DNA of 64,000 nt, from positions 41,625 to 105,624 of the forward strand of contig NZ_JAHFZZ010000029.1 of assembly GCF_018603905.1 (NCBI RefSeq). The letters run 5' to 3'. This stretch comes from Nonomuraea sp. NEAU-A123. GTDB taxonomy: Bacteria > Actinomycetota > Actinomycetes > Streptosporangiales > Streptosporangiaceae. The position numbers were made by a program, and so were the translations under genes. The notes under the pieces were generated by a model. That model was given only the letters and a program-made list of their open reading frames with translations. It was not told where the DNA came from and searched no databases. This document shows, piece after piece, positions 42,345-51,339 of this stretch. Position 1 is the stretch's first letter. Each line of letters starts with the position of its first letter.

Positions 42345-42599
42345 GTGGCGGTCGCCCTTCCGGGCGGCCGAGCATCGCAACGAGCTGACCGCGCGCACCA
42401 AGCTCGCCGCCGGCTGGTGGCGGTCGCCCTTCCGGGCGGCCGAGCATCGCAACTCCATGTGGGCTGGGCAACGGCACTTGGCCTCGTTGCGTGGCGGTCA
42501 CCCTTCCGGGTGGCCGAGCATCGCAACGTCCTGTTCGGCACGACCGGCGCGGGCAAGAGCAAGTGGCGGTCACCCTTCCGGGTGGCCGAGCATCGCAAC
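42345..42599 (+). CRISPR. Orphan CRISPR array, four 37-bp repeats and three spacers
   Basis: Repeats lie at 42345-42381, 42417-42453, 42491-42527 and 42563-42599; spacers are 35, 37 and 35 bases. The repeat starts GTGGCGGTC and ends CCGAGCATCGCAAC. Its centre forms an 8-bp hairpin around TTCC. Repeats 1-2 have CGCCC/GGGCG arms and repeats 3-4 have CACCC/GGGTG, a compensatory pair of changes. The AT-rich flank on the left suggests the leader is there and the ATCGCAAC end gives the crRNA 5' handle. No cas gene is in the window. Confidence 0.85.
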
Positions 42600-42740
42600 A
42601 TCGGGGTCTATGTCCTCGTCAGCATCGAGTTCGAGTGCCGGCGGCCCGCCGACTACTCGGTGACGAGCTCGACCACCACCTTGTAGGGGCTGGCCCACGG
42701 ACCCGATCCCTACCCGCGGTCACCTGCATCCGCAGACTCT

Positions 42741-42878
42741 GACCCGCGTCTGCGGTCAGGACCCACCGTCCGGGTGAAGACCCGCGTCTGCGGTGAGGAC
42801 GTACGCGCCCACGGTGAGGACCTACGCGTCCGCGTGAGGCCCCACGCGTCCGCCTGAGGCCCCACGCGTCCGCGTGAG
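42741..42878. repeat. Seven imperfect 19-21-bp tandem repeats
   Basis: Units such as GACCCGCGTCTGCGGTGAG, GACCTACGCGTCCGCGTGAG and GCCCCACGCGTCCGCGTGAG follow each other without spacers. Several units are internally palindromic (ACGCGTCCGCGT). They lie between the CRISPR array and the GH31 promoter. Function unknown. Confidence 0.75.
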
Positions 42879-42953
42879 GCCTGGGTGGTCAGCTCGCGGC
42901 GGTCCAGCCGCCTGCGCGCTGGCGGCCCAGGGCCGTTGCACGCTCTCTTCCTT

Positions 42954-42974
42954 TGTTTGGCTGGCATCTAAACT
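42954..42974. promoter_or_regulatory. ROK-type operator, copy 1
   Basis: A 21-base inverted repeat with arms GTTTGG and CTAAACT matches the near-perfect copy at 51279-51299 at 14 of 21 positions. It is 80 bases upstream of the GH31 start. A TTGACG hexamer at 42987-42992 is a possible -35 box immediately downstream. Confidence 0.5.
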
Positions 42975-43053
42975 AATCAGCGACCGTTGACGTTTGTTCG
43001 TTGGGACGGAAAACTAACTCGCGAGCCTGTGCCGGTCAGTTGAAGGAGCTTTC

Positions 43054-45351
43054 ATGCCCTACCGCCCGCCTTTGGTCGCGCACGAGTACTTCGTCGCCGA
43101 CCCACCGGAGCTGCCGGTCCGTACGCGTGGCGAACAGGGCCTGTCCGCGTTGACCGCCGCCGAGCCGGTGGCGGTGGACGACTCGGGGGTGACGCTGAAG
43201 GGTGTGACCTCGGCCGAGGAGAGCCTGGTCGTGCAGGTGCGGGTGGCGGGGGAGGGGGTGATCCGGGTCCGGCTCGGCCAGGACGTGGACGCCCGCGCCC
43301 GCTCGGCCCGGGCGATCTCCCTGGTGACCCCGGGCACGTACGCGGGGGCCCGGGTGGAGAGCCGGTCCGGCGGGCTGACCATCGACGCGGGCTCGTTGCG
43401 CGCGGAGATCACTCTGGACCCGTGGCGGCTGCGGTTCACCGACGCGGCCGGCGCCACGCTGGTGGAGCAGGACCGGGGGCACACCGACATCAGCGGGCGG
43501 ATGCGCACGCTGCCGTTCGGGCGCTCCCACGCCGACGGTGTCACGGTGGCCTACCACGAGAGCTTCGCCGCGCCGGCCGACGAGGCGTTCACCGGGTTCG
43601 GGGAGTCGTTCACCCCGTTGGACAAGCGCGGCCAGCGGCCCGTCATGTGGAACTTCGACGCCTTCGGCGCCGAGTCGCAGCGCGCCTACAAGAACGTGCC
43701 CTTCTACCAGTCGAGCAGGGGATACGGCATCGTCGTCGACAGCGGGGCGCCGACGGAGTTCGACGTCTGCCAGTCCACGCACAGCGTCGTGCAGATCGTC
43801 GTCCCCGACGACCTGATCGACTACTACGTGCTCGCCGGGCCGACGCCGCCGGAGATCCTCGACCGCTATGACCGGCTGACCTGCCGCCCGGCGCTGCCGC
43901 CGAAGTGGGCGTTCGGCACCTGGATCTCCTCGGGCTTCTTCGTGGACAGCCAGGAGCGGGTCATGACGCGGGCGCGGAAGATCCGCGAGCGCGGCATCCC
44001 GTGCGACGTGCTGCACCTGGACACCTACTGGCAGACCGACGGCCACTGGTCCGACATGCGCTGGGACGAGGCCCGCTTCCCGGACCCCGCCGGGATGCTC
44101 GAAGAGCTCAACGGGATGGGCTTCAAGGTCTGCCTCTGGATGAACCCCTACATCTCCCACCTGAGCCCCGCCTTCGCCCCCGCCGCCGAAGCCGGATATT
44201 TCCTGAAAAATCCTGACGGCGAGGCGTACGTCGCCGACTGCTGGCACGGCTCCTACCCGGCCTGCGGCATCGTCGACTTCACCAACCCGGCCGCCGCCGC
44301 ATGGTTCAAAAACCTCCTCCGCCCCCTGCTCCAGCAGGGCGTCCAGGCGTTCAAGACCGACTTCGCCGAGGGCGTGCCGCACGACGCGACGGCCTTCAAC
44401 GGCATGACCGGCACCGACCTGCACAACGTCTACACGCTGCTGTTCAACGACGCCGTCGTCGAGGTGACCCGCGAGATCAACGGGCACGGCCTGGTCTGGG
44501 CCCGCTCGTCGTTCCTGGGTGGGCAGCGGCACTCGGCCCAGTGGGGCGGCGACACCTTCACCAGCTACCCGGCGATGGGCAGCACGCTGCGCGGCGGCCT
44601 GGCCCACGGCCTGTCGGGCGTGCCGTTCTGGAGTCACGACGCGGGCGGCTTCACCGGCCGCCCGGCCGACGACCTCTACGTCCGCTGGACCCAGTTCGGC
44701 GCGCTCTCCCCGCTGCTGCGGCTGCACGGCACCACCAGCCGGGAGCCGTGGGAGTTCCCCGCGGTGGAGGCCGAGGCGGTGGCCGCGCTGCGGCTGCGGT
44801 ACCGGCTCATGCCCTACCTCTACTCGGCGGCTGTGGAGGCCGCGCGGACCGGCGCGCCGATGATGCGGGCGCTGTGCGTCGACCATCCGGGCGACCCCGT
44901 CGCTTGGCAGGCCGATCTGGAGTATCTGCTCGGCCGTGACCTGCTGGTCGCGCCCATGACCGCGCCCGACGGCACTCGGCAGGTGTACCTGCCCGAGGGC
45001 CGGTGGGTCGACTACTGGACCGGGGAGCTGCTGGAGGGCGGGCGCTACCGCGTCGTCTCCGCGCCGCTGGATCGGATCCCGCTGTTCGTCCGGTACGGCG
45101 CGCTGATCCCCGTCACCGCGCCGGGGGACACCGTGGACGTCCCCTCGGAGATCACCCTTGTCGCCTTCGGGGGCGGCGACAGTCGTACCACCGTCCACGA
45201 TCTCGACGGCGAGACCGTCGTCGACGCCACCCGCGACGGCGACACCCTGCACGTCACCGTCACCGGGCCGAAGCGGATCGCCGGGGTCGAGTTCGCCCCC
45301 GTGGCGGGCGCCCCGGTCCGGGCGGTCATCACCCCCCAGGAGACACCATGA
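43054..45351 (+). CDS. GH31 alpha-xylosidase (YicI-like)
   Basis: 765 residues, no signal peptide, so cytoplasmic. TTGAAGGAGC precedes the ATG. The N-terminal beta-sandwich includes FTGFGESFTPLDKRGQ. Catalytic residues are nucleophile Asp436 in AFKTDFAEGVP and acid/base Asp500 in WGGDTFTSYPAMG. KTDFxE rather than the WNDMNE of alpha-glucosidases points to alpha-xylosidase specificity. It would release xylose from the non-reducing end of xyloglucan oligosaccharides. It overlaps the next gene (ATGA). Confidence 0.9.
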   Translation: MPYRPPLVAHEYFVADPPELPVRTRGEQGLSALTAAEPVAVDDSGVTLKGVTSAEESLVVQVRVAGEGVIRVRLGQDVDARARSARAISLVTPGTYAGARVESRSGGLTIDAGSLRAEITLDPWRLRFTDAAGATLVEQDRGHTDISGRMRTLPFGRSHADGVTVAYHESFAAPADEAFTGFGESFTPLDKRGQRPVMWNFDAFGAESQRAYKNVPFYQSSRGYGIVVDSGAPTEFDVCQSTHSVVQIVVPDDLIDYYVLAGPTPPEILDRYDRLTCRPALPPKWAFGTWISSGFFVDSQERVMTRARKIRERGIPCDVLHLDTYWQTDGHWSDMRWDEARFPDPAGMLEELNGMGFKVCLWMNPYISHLSPAFAPAAEAGYFLKNPDGEAYVADCWHGSYPACGIVDFTNPAAAAWFKNLLRPLLQQGVQAFKTDFAEGVPHDATAFNGMTGTDLHNVYTLLFNDAVVEVTREINGHGLVWARSSFLGGQRHSAQWGGDTFTSYPAMGSTLRGGLAHGLSGVPFWSHDAGGFTGRPADDLYVRWTQFGALSPLLRLHGTTSREPWEFPAVEAEAVAALRLRYRLMPYLYSAAVEAARTGAPMMRALCVDHPGDPVAWQADLEYLLGRDLLVAPMTAPDGTRQVYLPEGRWVDYWTGELLEGGRYRVVSAPLDRIPLFVRYGALIPVTAPGDTVDVPSEITLVAFGGGDSRTTVHDLDGETVVDATRDGDTLHVTVTGPKRIAGVEFAPVAGAPVRAVITPQETP

Positions 45352-46655
45352 TCAAGCTGAGAAGTGCCGCGGCGGCGCTCGCCGTCGCGGCCTTGACCCT
45401 GACGGCCTGCGGCTCCAACGCGGACAAGCAGCAGCCCGCCGCGAGCGGCCAGCCGCGCGTGCTCAAGCTGTGGCACTACGAGAGCGCCGACGGCGCGATG
45501 GGTAAAGCCTGGGCGGCGGCGATCAAGAAGTTCGAGTCGACCCACCCGGGCGTGACGGTGAAGTTCGAGGAGAAGGGCTTCGAGCAGATCCAGAAGACGG
45601 CCAGCATGGTGCTCAACTCCGACGAGGCGCCCGACATCATGGAGTACAACAAGGGCAACGCCACCGCCGGACTGCTGTCGAAGCAGGGCCTGCTGACGGA
45701 CCTGTCGGAGCAGGCGACGAAGCGCGGCTGGGACAAACTGCTCTCCGCCAGCCTGCAGACCACCGCCAAATATGACGACCGGGGCATCATGGGCTCAGGC
45801 AAGTGGTTCGGCGTGCCGAACTACGGCGAGTACGTGATGGTCTACTACAACAAGGACCTGTTCGAGAAGAACGGCGTCACGGTGCCGACGACGTTCGAGG
45901 AGTTCACCGCCGCGCTCGACAAGTTCGCCAAGGCCGGCGTCACGCCGATCTCCACCGCCGGCGCCGAGTACCCGGCCCAGCAGATCTTCTACCTGCTCGC
46001 GCTGAGCAAGGCCAACCGGGCCTGGGTCGACTCCTATGAGCTCTACAAAGGCAAGGTCGACTTCCATGGTCCCGAGTTCACCTACGCCGCCGACACCATG
46101 GTCGACTGGGTGAAGAAGGGCTACATCGCCAAGGACTCGGCCGGGATCAAGGCCGAGGACATGGCCACCGCGTTCATGGGCGGCAAGTTCCCGATCATGG
46201 TGTCCGGAAGCTGGTGGTACGGCCGGTTCCAGACGGAGATCAAGAAGTTCCAGTGGGGCTCGTTCCTGTGGCCCGGCAACCAGCTCGCCCCCGGCTCCAG
46301 CGGCAACATCTGGGTCGTCCCCGAGAAGTCCAAGAACAAGGACCTGGCCTACGACTTCATTGACATCACGATGAGCAAGGAGATCCAGAACCTGCTCGGC
46401 AACTCCGGCGGCGTCCCGGTCGCGGCCGACCCCGCCGCCATCACCGACCCCAAGAGCAAGGAGCTCATCGACAACTTCAACAAGCTGACCTCGCAGGACC
46501 AGCTCGCCTTCTACCCCGACTGGCCCGCCCCCGGCTACTACGACGTCCTCGTCGCCGGCGTCCAGAACCTCATCAACGGCAGCAAGCCCCCGGCCAAGGT
46601 GCTCGACGAGATCGCCCAGCCGTACACCGAGAACCTCGCCGACCTTGGCAACTAG
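45348..46655 (+). CDS. Sugar ABC transporter substrate-binding lipoprotein
   Basis: 435 residues. Lipobox LTAC (Cys about residue 21). The family 1 body includes VLKLWHYESADGAMGKAWAAAIKKFESTHPGVTVKFEEKG, VYYNKDLFEKNGVTVPTTFEEFTAAL and MVSGSWWYGRFQ. It is cotranslated with the alpha-xylosidase. The 3' end contains the first unit of a 15-base tandem duplication (CTTGGCAACTAGAAC) that carries the stop codon and runs into the permease start. Confidence 0.9.
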   Translation: MIKLRSAAAALAVAALTLTACGSNADKQQPAASGQPRVLKLWHYESADGAMGKAWAAAIKKFESTHPGVTVKFEEKGFEQIQKTASMVLNSDEAPDIMEYNKGNATAGLLSKQGLLTDLSEQATKRGWDKLLSASLQTTAKYDDRGIMGSGKWFGVPNYGEYVMVYYNKDLFEKNGVTVPTTFEEFTAALDKFAKAGVTPISTAGAEYPAQQIFYLLALSKANRAWVDSYELYKGKVDFHGPEFTYAADTMVDWVKKGYIAKDSAGIKAEDMATAFMGGKFPIMVSGSWWYGRFQTEIKKFQWGSFLWPGNQLAPGSSGNIWVVPEKSKNKDLAYDFIDITMSKEIQNLLGNSGGVPVAADPAAITDPKSKELIDNFNKLTSQDQLAFYPDWPAPGYYDVLVAGVQNLINGSKPPAKVLDEIAQPYTENLADLGN

Positions 46656-47526
46656 AACCTTGGCAACTAGAGCGGCACGCGGCTACTGGCCGTACCTGAT
46701 CCCCAGCGCGGTGCTGTTCACCGCGGTCATCGTCGTGCCGTTCGTGATGAACGTCGCGACGAGCTTCACCCGCTGGTCAGGGGTGGGCACACCCACCTGG
46801 ATCGGTGCGGACAACTACGTCCGGCTGTTCCACGATGAGCGGTTCTGGACGTCGTTCGCCAACAACGTGGCGCTGATCGTCGCGATGGCGATCGTCCCCA
46901 CGGTGCTCGGCCTGGTGCTGGCCGCCGCGTTGTTCGACTACATCGGCAAGAGGTTCGGTCCCCGCACGGCCTCGGCCCTGCGGGCGGCCTACTACCTGCC
47001 GCAGGTGCTGCCCGTCGCGGTGGCCGGGGTGGTGTGGGGCTGGATGCTCCACCCGACCTACGGCGCGGTGAACCAGATCTTCGGGCTGAAGGTCAACTGG
47101 CTCGGCGATCCGGACTTCGCGCTGGCCACCGTGATGGCGGTGATGGTGTGGTTCCAGCTCGGCTACCCGGTCGTCATCTTCATGGCCGGGTTGCAGCGGG
47201 CCGACCCGGCCCTGCACGAGGCGGCGGAGATCGACGGGGCCTCGTGGTGGCGCAGGTTCTGGCACATCACGATCCCGCAGATCCGTCCTGAGATCTTCGT
47301 CGTGCTGCTGACCTGCACGATCGCCGCGCTCAAGGTGTTCGGGCCGATCTTCGTGCTCACCAGGGGCGGGCCGGCCAATGCCACGATGGTGCCCTCGTAC
47401 TTCTCGTATCTGAACTTCTTCCAGAAGTCCAACGTCGGGTACGGCTCGGCCATCGCCACCATCCTGGCGCTGATCATCGTCGTGGTGACCTTCGCCTTCC
47501 TGCGGGTCCAGGAGCGAGAGTCGTGA
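46645..47526 (+). CDS. Sugar ABC transporter permease (MalF type)
   Basis: 293 residues from TTG 46645, or 288 from the equivalent TTG 46660 in the second repeat unit; neither has a good Shine-Dalgarno, so translation probably depends on the upstream gene. Spans begin YWPYLIPSAVLFTAVIVVPFV. The EAA loop is LHEAAEIDGASWWRRFWHITIPQIRP. CUT1 subunit. Confidence 0.88.
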   Translation: MATRTLATRAARGYWPYLIPSAVLFTAVIVVPFVMNVATSFTRWSGVGTPTWIGADNYVRLFHDERFWTSFANNVALIVAMAIVPTVLGLVLAAALFDYIGKRFGPRTASALRAAYYLPQVLPVAVAGVVWGWMLHPTYGAVNQIFGLKVNWLGDPDFALATVMAVMVWFQLGYPVVIFMAGLQRADPALHEAAEIDGASWWRRFWHITIPQIRPEIFVVLLTCTIAALKVFGPIFVLTRGGPANATMVPSYFSYLNFFQKSNVGYGSAIATILALIIVVVTFAFLRVQERES

Positions 47527-48335
47527 GACGCTACCCGATCCTGGCCGCGATGACGGTGCTCGCCGTCGTCATGCTGTTCCCGTTCGTCATCGTCACGTTC
47601 AACGCCTTCAAGACGCCCGCCGAGTATTCGGCGGGCAGCCCGCTGAGCCCGCCGCAGGGCCTGAACCTCGACGGGATCATCGCGTTCTGGACCCGGGTCG
47701 ACTTCGGCGAGAAGCTGCTGAACAGCCTCGTGATCAGTGGCTCCGTCGCGGTGCTCGCCGTGGTGCTGTCGGTGCTCAACGCCTACGCCCTCGGCATCGG
47801 CCGGGTCCGGGGGCGGCTCTGGATCCTCGTGCTGTTCCTGGTGGCCAACACGCTGCCGCAGGAGGCGCTGGCCTACCCGCTCTACTACCTGGCCAAGGCG
47901 GCAGGCCTGTACGACTCCAAGCTGGCGGTGATCATCGTGTTCACCGTCATCCAGGCCGCCTTCGGCACCTACCTGCTCAGCGCCGTCCTCGGCGAGTTCC
48001 CCCGGGAGATCCTCGAGGCGGCGCGGATGGACGGCGCCGGGCGGTTCCTGGCGCTGTGGCGGATCGTCGTGCCGATCAGCAGGCCCACGCTGTCGGTCCT
48101 GGTGATCTTCTTCTTCATCTGGACCTGGAACGAGTTCTTCCTTCCGCTCATCTTCCTGGTCTCCAACGACACCCAGACGGTCCCCGTCGCCCTCGGCGTG
48201 CTGCAGGGCGAGAAGTACATGGACGCCACCATGTCCAGCGCCTCGGCGCTGCTCGGCATCGTCCCGGCCGTCGCGTTCTTCCTCATCTTCCAGCGGACGC
48301 TGACCCGGGGCATCACGGTCGGCGCCATCAAGTAG
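47523..48335 (+). CDS. Sugar ABC transporter permease (MalG type)
   Basis: 270 residues from GTG 47523 overlapping the previous stop. First span ILAAMTVLAVVMLFPFVIVTFNAFKTP; EAA loop ILEAARMDGAGRFLALWRIVVPISRP; C-terminal QRTLTRGITVGAIK. It completes the importer of the alpha-xylosidase operon; the ATPase is not encoded here. Confidence 0.9.
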   Translation: MRRYPILAAMTVLAVVMLFPFVIVTFNAFKTPAEYSAGSPLSPPQGLNLDGIIAFWTRVDFGEKLLNSLVISGSVAVLAVVLSVLNAYALGIGRVRGRLWILVLFLVANTLPQEALAYPLYYLAKAAGLYDSKLAVIIVFTVIQAAFGTYLLSAVLGEFPREILEAARMDGAGRFLALWRIVVPISRPTLSVLVIFFFIWTWNEFFLPLIFLVSNDTQTVPVALGVLQGEKYMDATMSSASALLGIVPAVAFFLIFQRTLTRGITVGAIK

Positions 48336-48345
48336 GAGCTTCCGA

Positions 48346-51279
48346 ATGAAGCGAGTCCTAGCGGCCGTCTTACTGGCGGTCACCATGGGCGCGGCGCCCG
48401 TCAACGCGGCGTCCGTCCATGCCATGGAGGTCCTGCCGTACCAGAACCCGGCCCTGCCGCTCGACCAGCGCGTCGGCGACCTGCTGGGCCGGCTCACCCT
48501 CGACGAGAAGATCTCGCTGCTGCACCAGTCGCAGCGGGCGATCCCCAGGCTCGGCATCCCGTACTTCAAGGCCGGGACCGAGGCGTTGCACGGCGTCGCC
48601 TGGTCCAACGACCACAACGACGCCTGGAACCAGAAGCTGGCCAGCGGCACGGTCTTCCCGCAGGCCGTCGGCCTGGCCAGCACCTGGGATCCGGAGCTGA
48701 TCAAGCGGGTCGGCTCGGCCGTGGGCGACGAGGTGCGCGGCTACAACGCGATCGACCCGGTCCTGTGGGGCACCCAGGTGTGGGCGCCGGTGGTCAACCT
48801 GCTGCGCGACCCGCGCTGGGGGCGCAACGAGGAGGGCTACTCGGAGGACCCGCTGCTGACCGGCGCCATCTCCACCGCCTACGGCAAGGGCCTGTCCGGC
48901 GACGACCCCGTCTACCTCAAGACCGCGCCGGTGCTCAAGCACTACCTGGCCAACAACAACGAGTACCTGCGCGGCCTCACCTCCTCCAACCTGCGGCCCC
49001 GGGTCAAGCACGAGTACGACGAGGCCGCCTTCAAGCCGGCCATCTCCGCCGACGCCGCCACCGGCGTGATGGCCTCCTACAACCTGGTCAACGGGCGGCC
49101 GAACACCGTCAACCCCGACCTCGACGAGGTCGTGCGCTCGTGGACGGCCAAGGACCTCTACAACGTGAGCGACGCCTGGGCGCCCGACGCGCTCCAGGAG
49201 TACGAGCACTACTACGACACCAAGCCCGAGGCCGTCGCCGCGACGCTCAAGGCCGGGCTCGACAGCTTCACGGTCAACGGCGACGACCCCGCGCCCATGA
49301 CCGCGAACCTGACCGCCGCCCTCTCCCAGGGGCTGATCACCGTGGCCGACATCGACCAGGCCGTGCGGCACACGCTGTCGATCAGGATCCGGCTCGGCCA
49401 GCTCGACCCGGACGGCGGGCCGTACGCGAAGATCACCAAGGACGTGATCAACTCGGCGGCGAACCAGCGGCTCAACAGGGAGACCGCGGGCAAGGCGATG
49501 GTCCTGCTCAAGAACTCCGGCAGGACGCTGCCGCTCTCGCCCGGCCTGAAGAAGGTCGCGGTGCTCGGGCCGCTGCAGAACACCCTGTTCAGCGACTGGT
49601 ACGGCGGCACCATGCCGTACCAGGTCACCCCGCTCGACGGCATCAAGGAGCGGCTCGGCGCGAACGCGGCGGTGACCGGCGCCGACGCGCTGGACCGGAT
49701 CGCGCTCAAGGACCTGGCCACCGGCAAGTACGTCACCGCGACCGGCACCACGGGCCAGAACGTCGTCGTGTCCGACACCGCGCCCGGCGGCGCCTCGACC
49801 TGGGACCAGACCGACTGGACCGGAGACGTCTCGACCCTGCGCAACGTGGGCAACGGCAAGCTGCTCACCGGCAACTTCGGGCCGTACGTCACCAACTCCG
49901 ACGTCCCGGGCGGTTGGTTCGTCCAGCAGCAGTTCCGGATGGAGCGCCAGGCGGACGGCACGTACCTGATCCAGTACGTCGGCTACGAGGTCAACGAGGG
50001 CTGGTGGCCCTTCCCCGAGCACTACGTGACCGTCGGCGCGGACGGCACGCTCGGCACCGGGACGAAGGCCGCCGCGGCGCACTTCGCCAGGGAGGTCGTC
50101 CAGAGCGGCGCCGAGAGCGCGGCGGCGGCGGCCAAGGGCGCCGACGCGGCGGTGGTCGTGGTCGGCAGCAACCCGTTCGTCTACGGCCGCGAGAACCACG
50201 ACCGCGCGAGCCTCGCGCTCGGCCAGGGACAGCAGGAGCTGATCAAGGCCGTGCGGGCGGCCAACCCCAACACCGTGGTCGTCCTGGAGGACAGCTACCC
50301 CACCACGATGAACGTGGACACCCCGTCCCTGCTCTGGACCACCCACGCGGGCGCCGAGACCGGGCACGCGCTCGCCGACGTGCTCTTCGGCGACCGCGAC
50401 CCGGGCGGCCGGCTGACCCAGACCTGGTACCGGTCCGACGACCTGCCGGACATCCTGAATTACGACATCACCAAGACCGGGATGACCTACCTCTACCACC
50501 GGGGCGACCCGCTCTACGCCTTCGGCCACGGGCTCAGCTACACCACCTTCGGCTACCAGGGCCTGAAGGTGACCCCGCGCGGCGACTCCTACGACGTCAC
50601 CGTCAAGGTCACCAACACCGGGTCGCGGGCCGGTGACGAGGTCGTCCAGCTCTACACCCACCAGCAGAGCTCGCGCGTGACCCAGCCGGTCAAGCAGTTG
50701 CGCGGCTTCACCCGCGTCTCGCTGCGGCCCGGCGAGAGCCGGACGGTGAAGCTGACCGTCAAGAAGGCCGACCTGGCCCTGTGGGACGTCACCCGCGGCA
50801 AATGGGCCGTGGAGAGCGCCACCCATGACGTCCTGGTCGGCTCCTCCTCCTCGGCCATCAGGGCACGCACGACGCTCCAGGTGAGCGGCGAGCGGATCCC
50901 GCCCCGCGACCTGACCAGGAGCACCCGGGCGATCGACTTCGACGACTACTCCGGCGTGGACCTGGTCGACACCTCGAAGGTGAGCGGCGAAGCGATCGGG
51001 GCGTCCGCGGGCGACTGGCTGAAGTTCGCCGACGCCGACCTCCGCGGCGGGCTCACCGGCATCACCGCGGGCGTGTCCTCGGTGGCGGGCGGCTCCTTCG
51101 AGGTCCGCTCGGGCTCCCCGACGGGCGCGCTCCTGGCCACCGTCGCGGTCCCGGCCACGGGCGGCATCTACCAGTACGGAACGGTGTCGGCAGGGCTGTC
51201 CGGAGCCGGCGGGATCCGGGACCTCTACGTGGTCTTCAAGGGCGACCTGCGGATCAAGGATCTGGCGCTCACCAAGTAA
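48346..51279 (+). CDS. Secreted GH3 beta-glycosidase with inserted and C-terminal accessory domains
   Basis: 977 residues. Signal peptide residues 1 to about 22 (VLAAVLLAVTMGAAPVNAA). The GH3 barrel includes VWAPVVNLLRDPRWGRNEEGYSEDP, LKHYLANNNE and nucleophile Asp276 (YNVSDAWAP). The alpha/beta sandwich is interrupted at about 458-585 by an extra beta-rich domain (DLATGKYVTATGTTGQ ... QYVGYEVNEGWW). It is followed by a fibronectin-III-like domain (YDVTVKVTNTGSRAGDEVVQLY) and a CBM6-like end (IDFDDYSGVDLVDTSKVSGEAIG). Beta-xylosidase or beta-glucosidase acting on xyloglucan fragments outside the cell is likely. Confidence 0.85.
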   Translation: MKRVLAAVLLAVTMGAAPVNAASVHAMEVLPYQNPALPLDQRVGDLLGRLTLDEKISLLHQSQRAIPRLGIPYFKAGTEALHGVAWSNDHNDAWNQKLASGTVFPQAVGLASTWDPELIKRVGSAVGDEVRGYNAIDPVLWGTQVWAPVVNLLRDPRWGRNEEGYSEDPLLTGAISTAYGKGLSGDDPVYLKTAPVLKHYLANNNEYLRGLTSSNLRPRVKHEYDEAAFKPAISADAATGVMASYNLVNGRPNTVNPDLDEVVRSWTAKDLYNVSDAWAPDALQEYEHYYDTKPEAVAATLKAGLDSFTVNGDDPAPMTANLTAALSQGLITVADIDQAVRHTLSIRIRLGQLDPDGGPYAKITKDVINSAANQRLNRETAGKAMVLLKNSGRTLPLSPGLKKVAVLGPLQNTLFSDWYGGTMPYQVTPLDGIKERLGANAAVTGADALDRIALKDLATGKYVTATGTTGQNVVVSDTAPGGASTWDQTDWTGDVSTLRNVGNGKLLTGNFGPYVTNSDVPGGWFVQQQFRMERQADGTYLIQYVGYEVNEGWWPFPEHYVTVGADGTLGTGTKAAAAHFAREVVQSGAESAAAAAKGADAAVVVVGSNPFVYGRENHDRASLALGQGQQELIKAVRAANPNTVVVLEDSYPTTMNVDTPSLLWTTHAGAETGHALADVLFGDRDPGGRLTQTWYRSDDLPDILNYDITKTGMTYLYHRGDPLYAFGHGLSYTTFGYQGLKVTPRGDSYDVTVKVTNTGSRAGDEVVQLYTHQQSSRVTQPVKQLRGFTRVSLRPGESRTVKLTVKKADLALWDVTRGKWAVESATHDVLVGSSSSAIRARTTLQVSGERIPPRDLTRSTRAIDFDDYSGVDLVDTSKVSGEAIGASAGDWLKFADADLRGGLTGITAGVSSVAGGSFEVRSGSPTGALLATVAVPATGGIYQYGTVSAGLSGAGGIRDLYVVFKGDLRIKDLALTK

Positions 51280-51299
51280 GTTTGGTTAATAACCAAACT
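51279..51299. promoter_or_regulatory. ROK-type operator, copy 2 (perfect palindrome)
   Basis: A 21-base perfect inverted repeat: left arm AGTTTGGTTA, central A, right arm TAACCAAACT. It begins on the last base of the GH3 stop codon and precedes the GH74 gene. The AGTTTG...CAAACT layout is that described for XylR-type ROK repressors of actinobacteria. Confidence 0.7.
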
Positions 51300-51304
51300 A
51301 TTGA

Positions 51305-51339
51305 CCTCACTCGGAGGCTGTGTGAGCCTCTGAGTGAGG
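51305..51339 (+). terminator. Intrinsic terminator after the GH31-GH3 operon
   Basis: CCTCACTCGGAGGCT pairs with AGCCTCTGAGTGAGG (15 bp, one G-T pair), loop GTGTG, followed by TTTC. It lies between the operator and the GH74 gene, so a GH74 promoter must be downstream of it or the hairpin is part of the GH74 leader. Confidence 0.7.

Noticed and set aside
42345-42599. Reading the four repeats as a coding tandem repeat or integron cassette array
   Set aside because: Unit lengths vary with unique 35-37-base inserts, which fits CRISPR; no integrase or attC fold is present.
42296-42742. Several ORFs on both strands across the CRISPR repeats
   Set aside because: Their repeated RSPFRAAEHRN-type peptides are simply translations of the CRISPR repeat.
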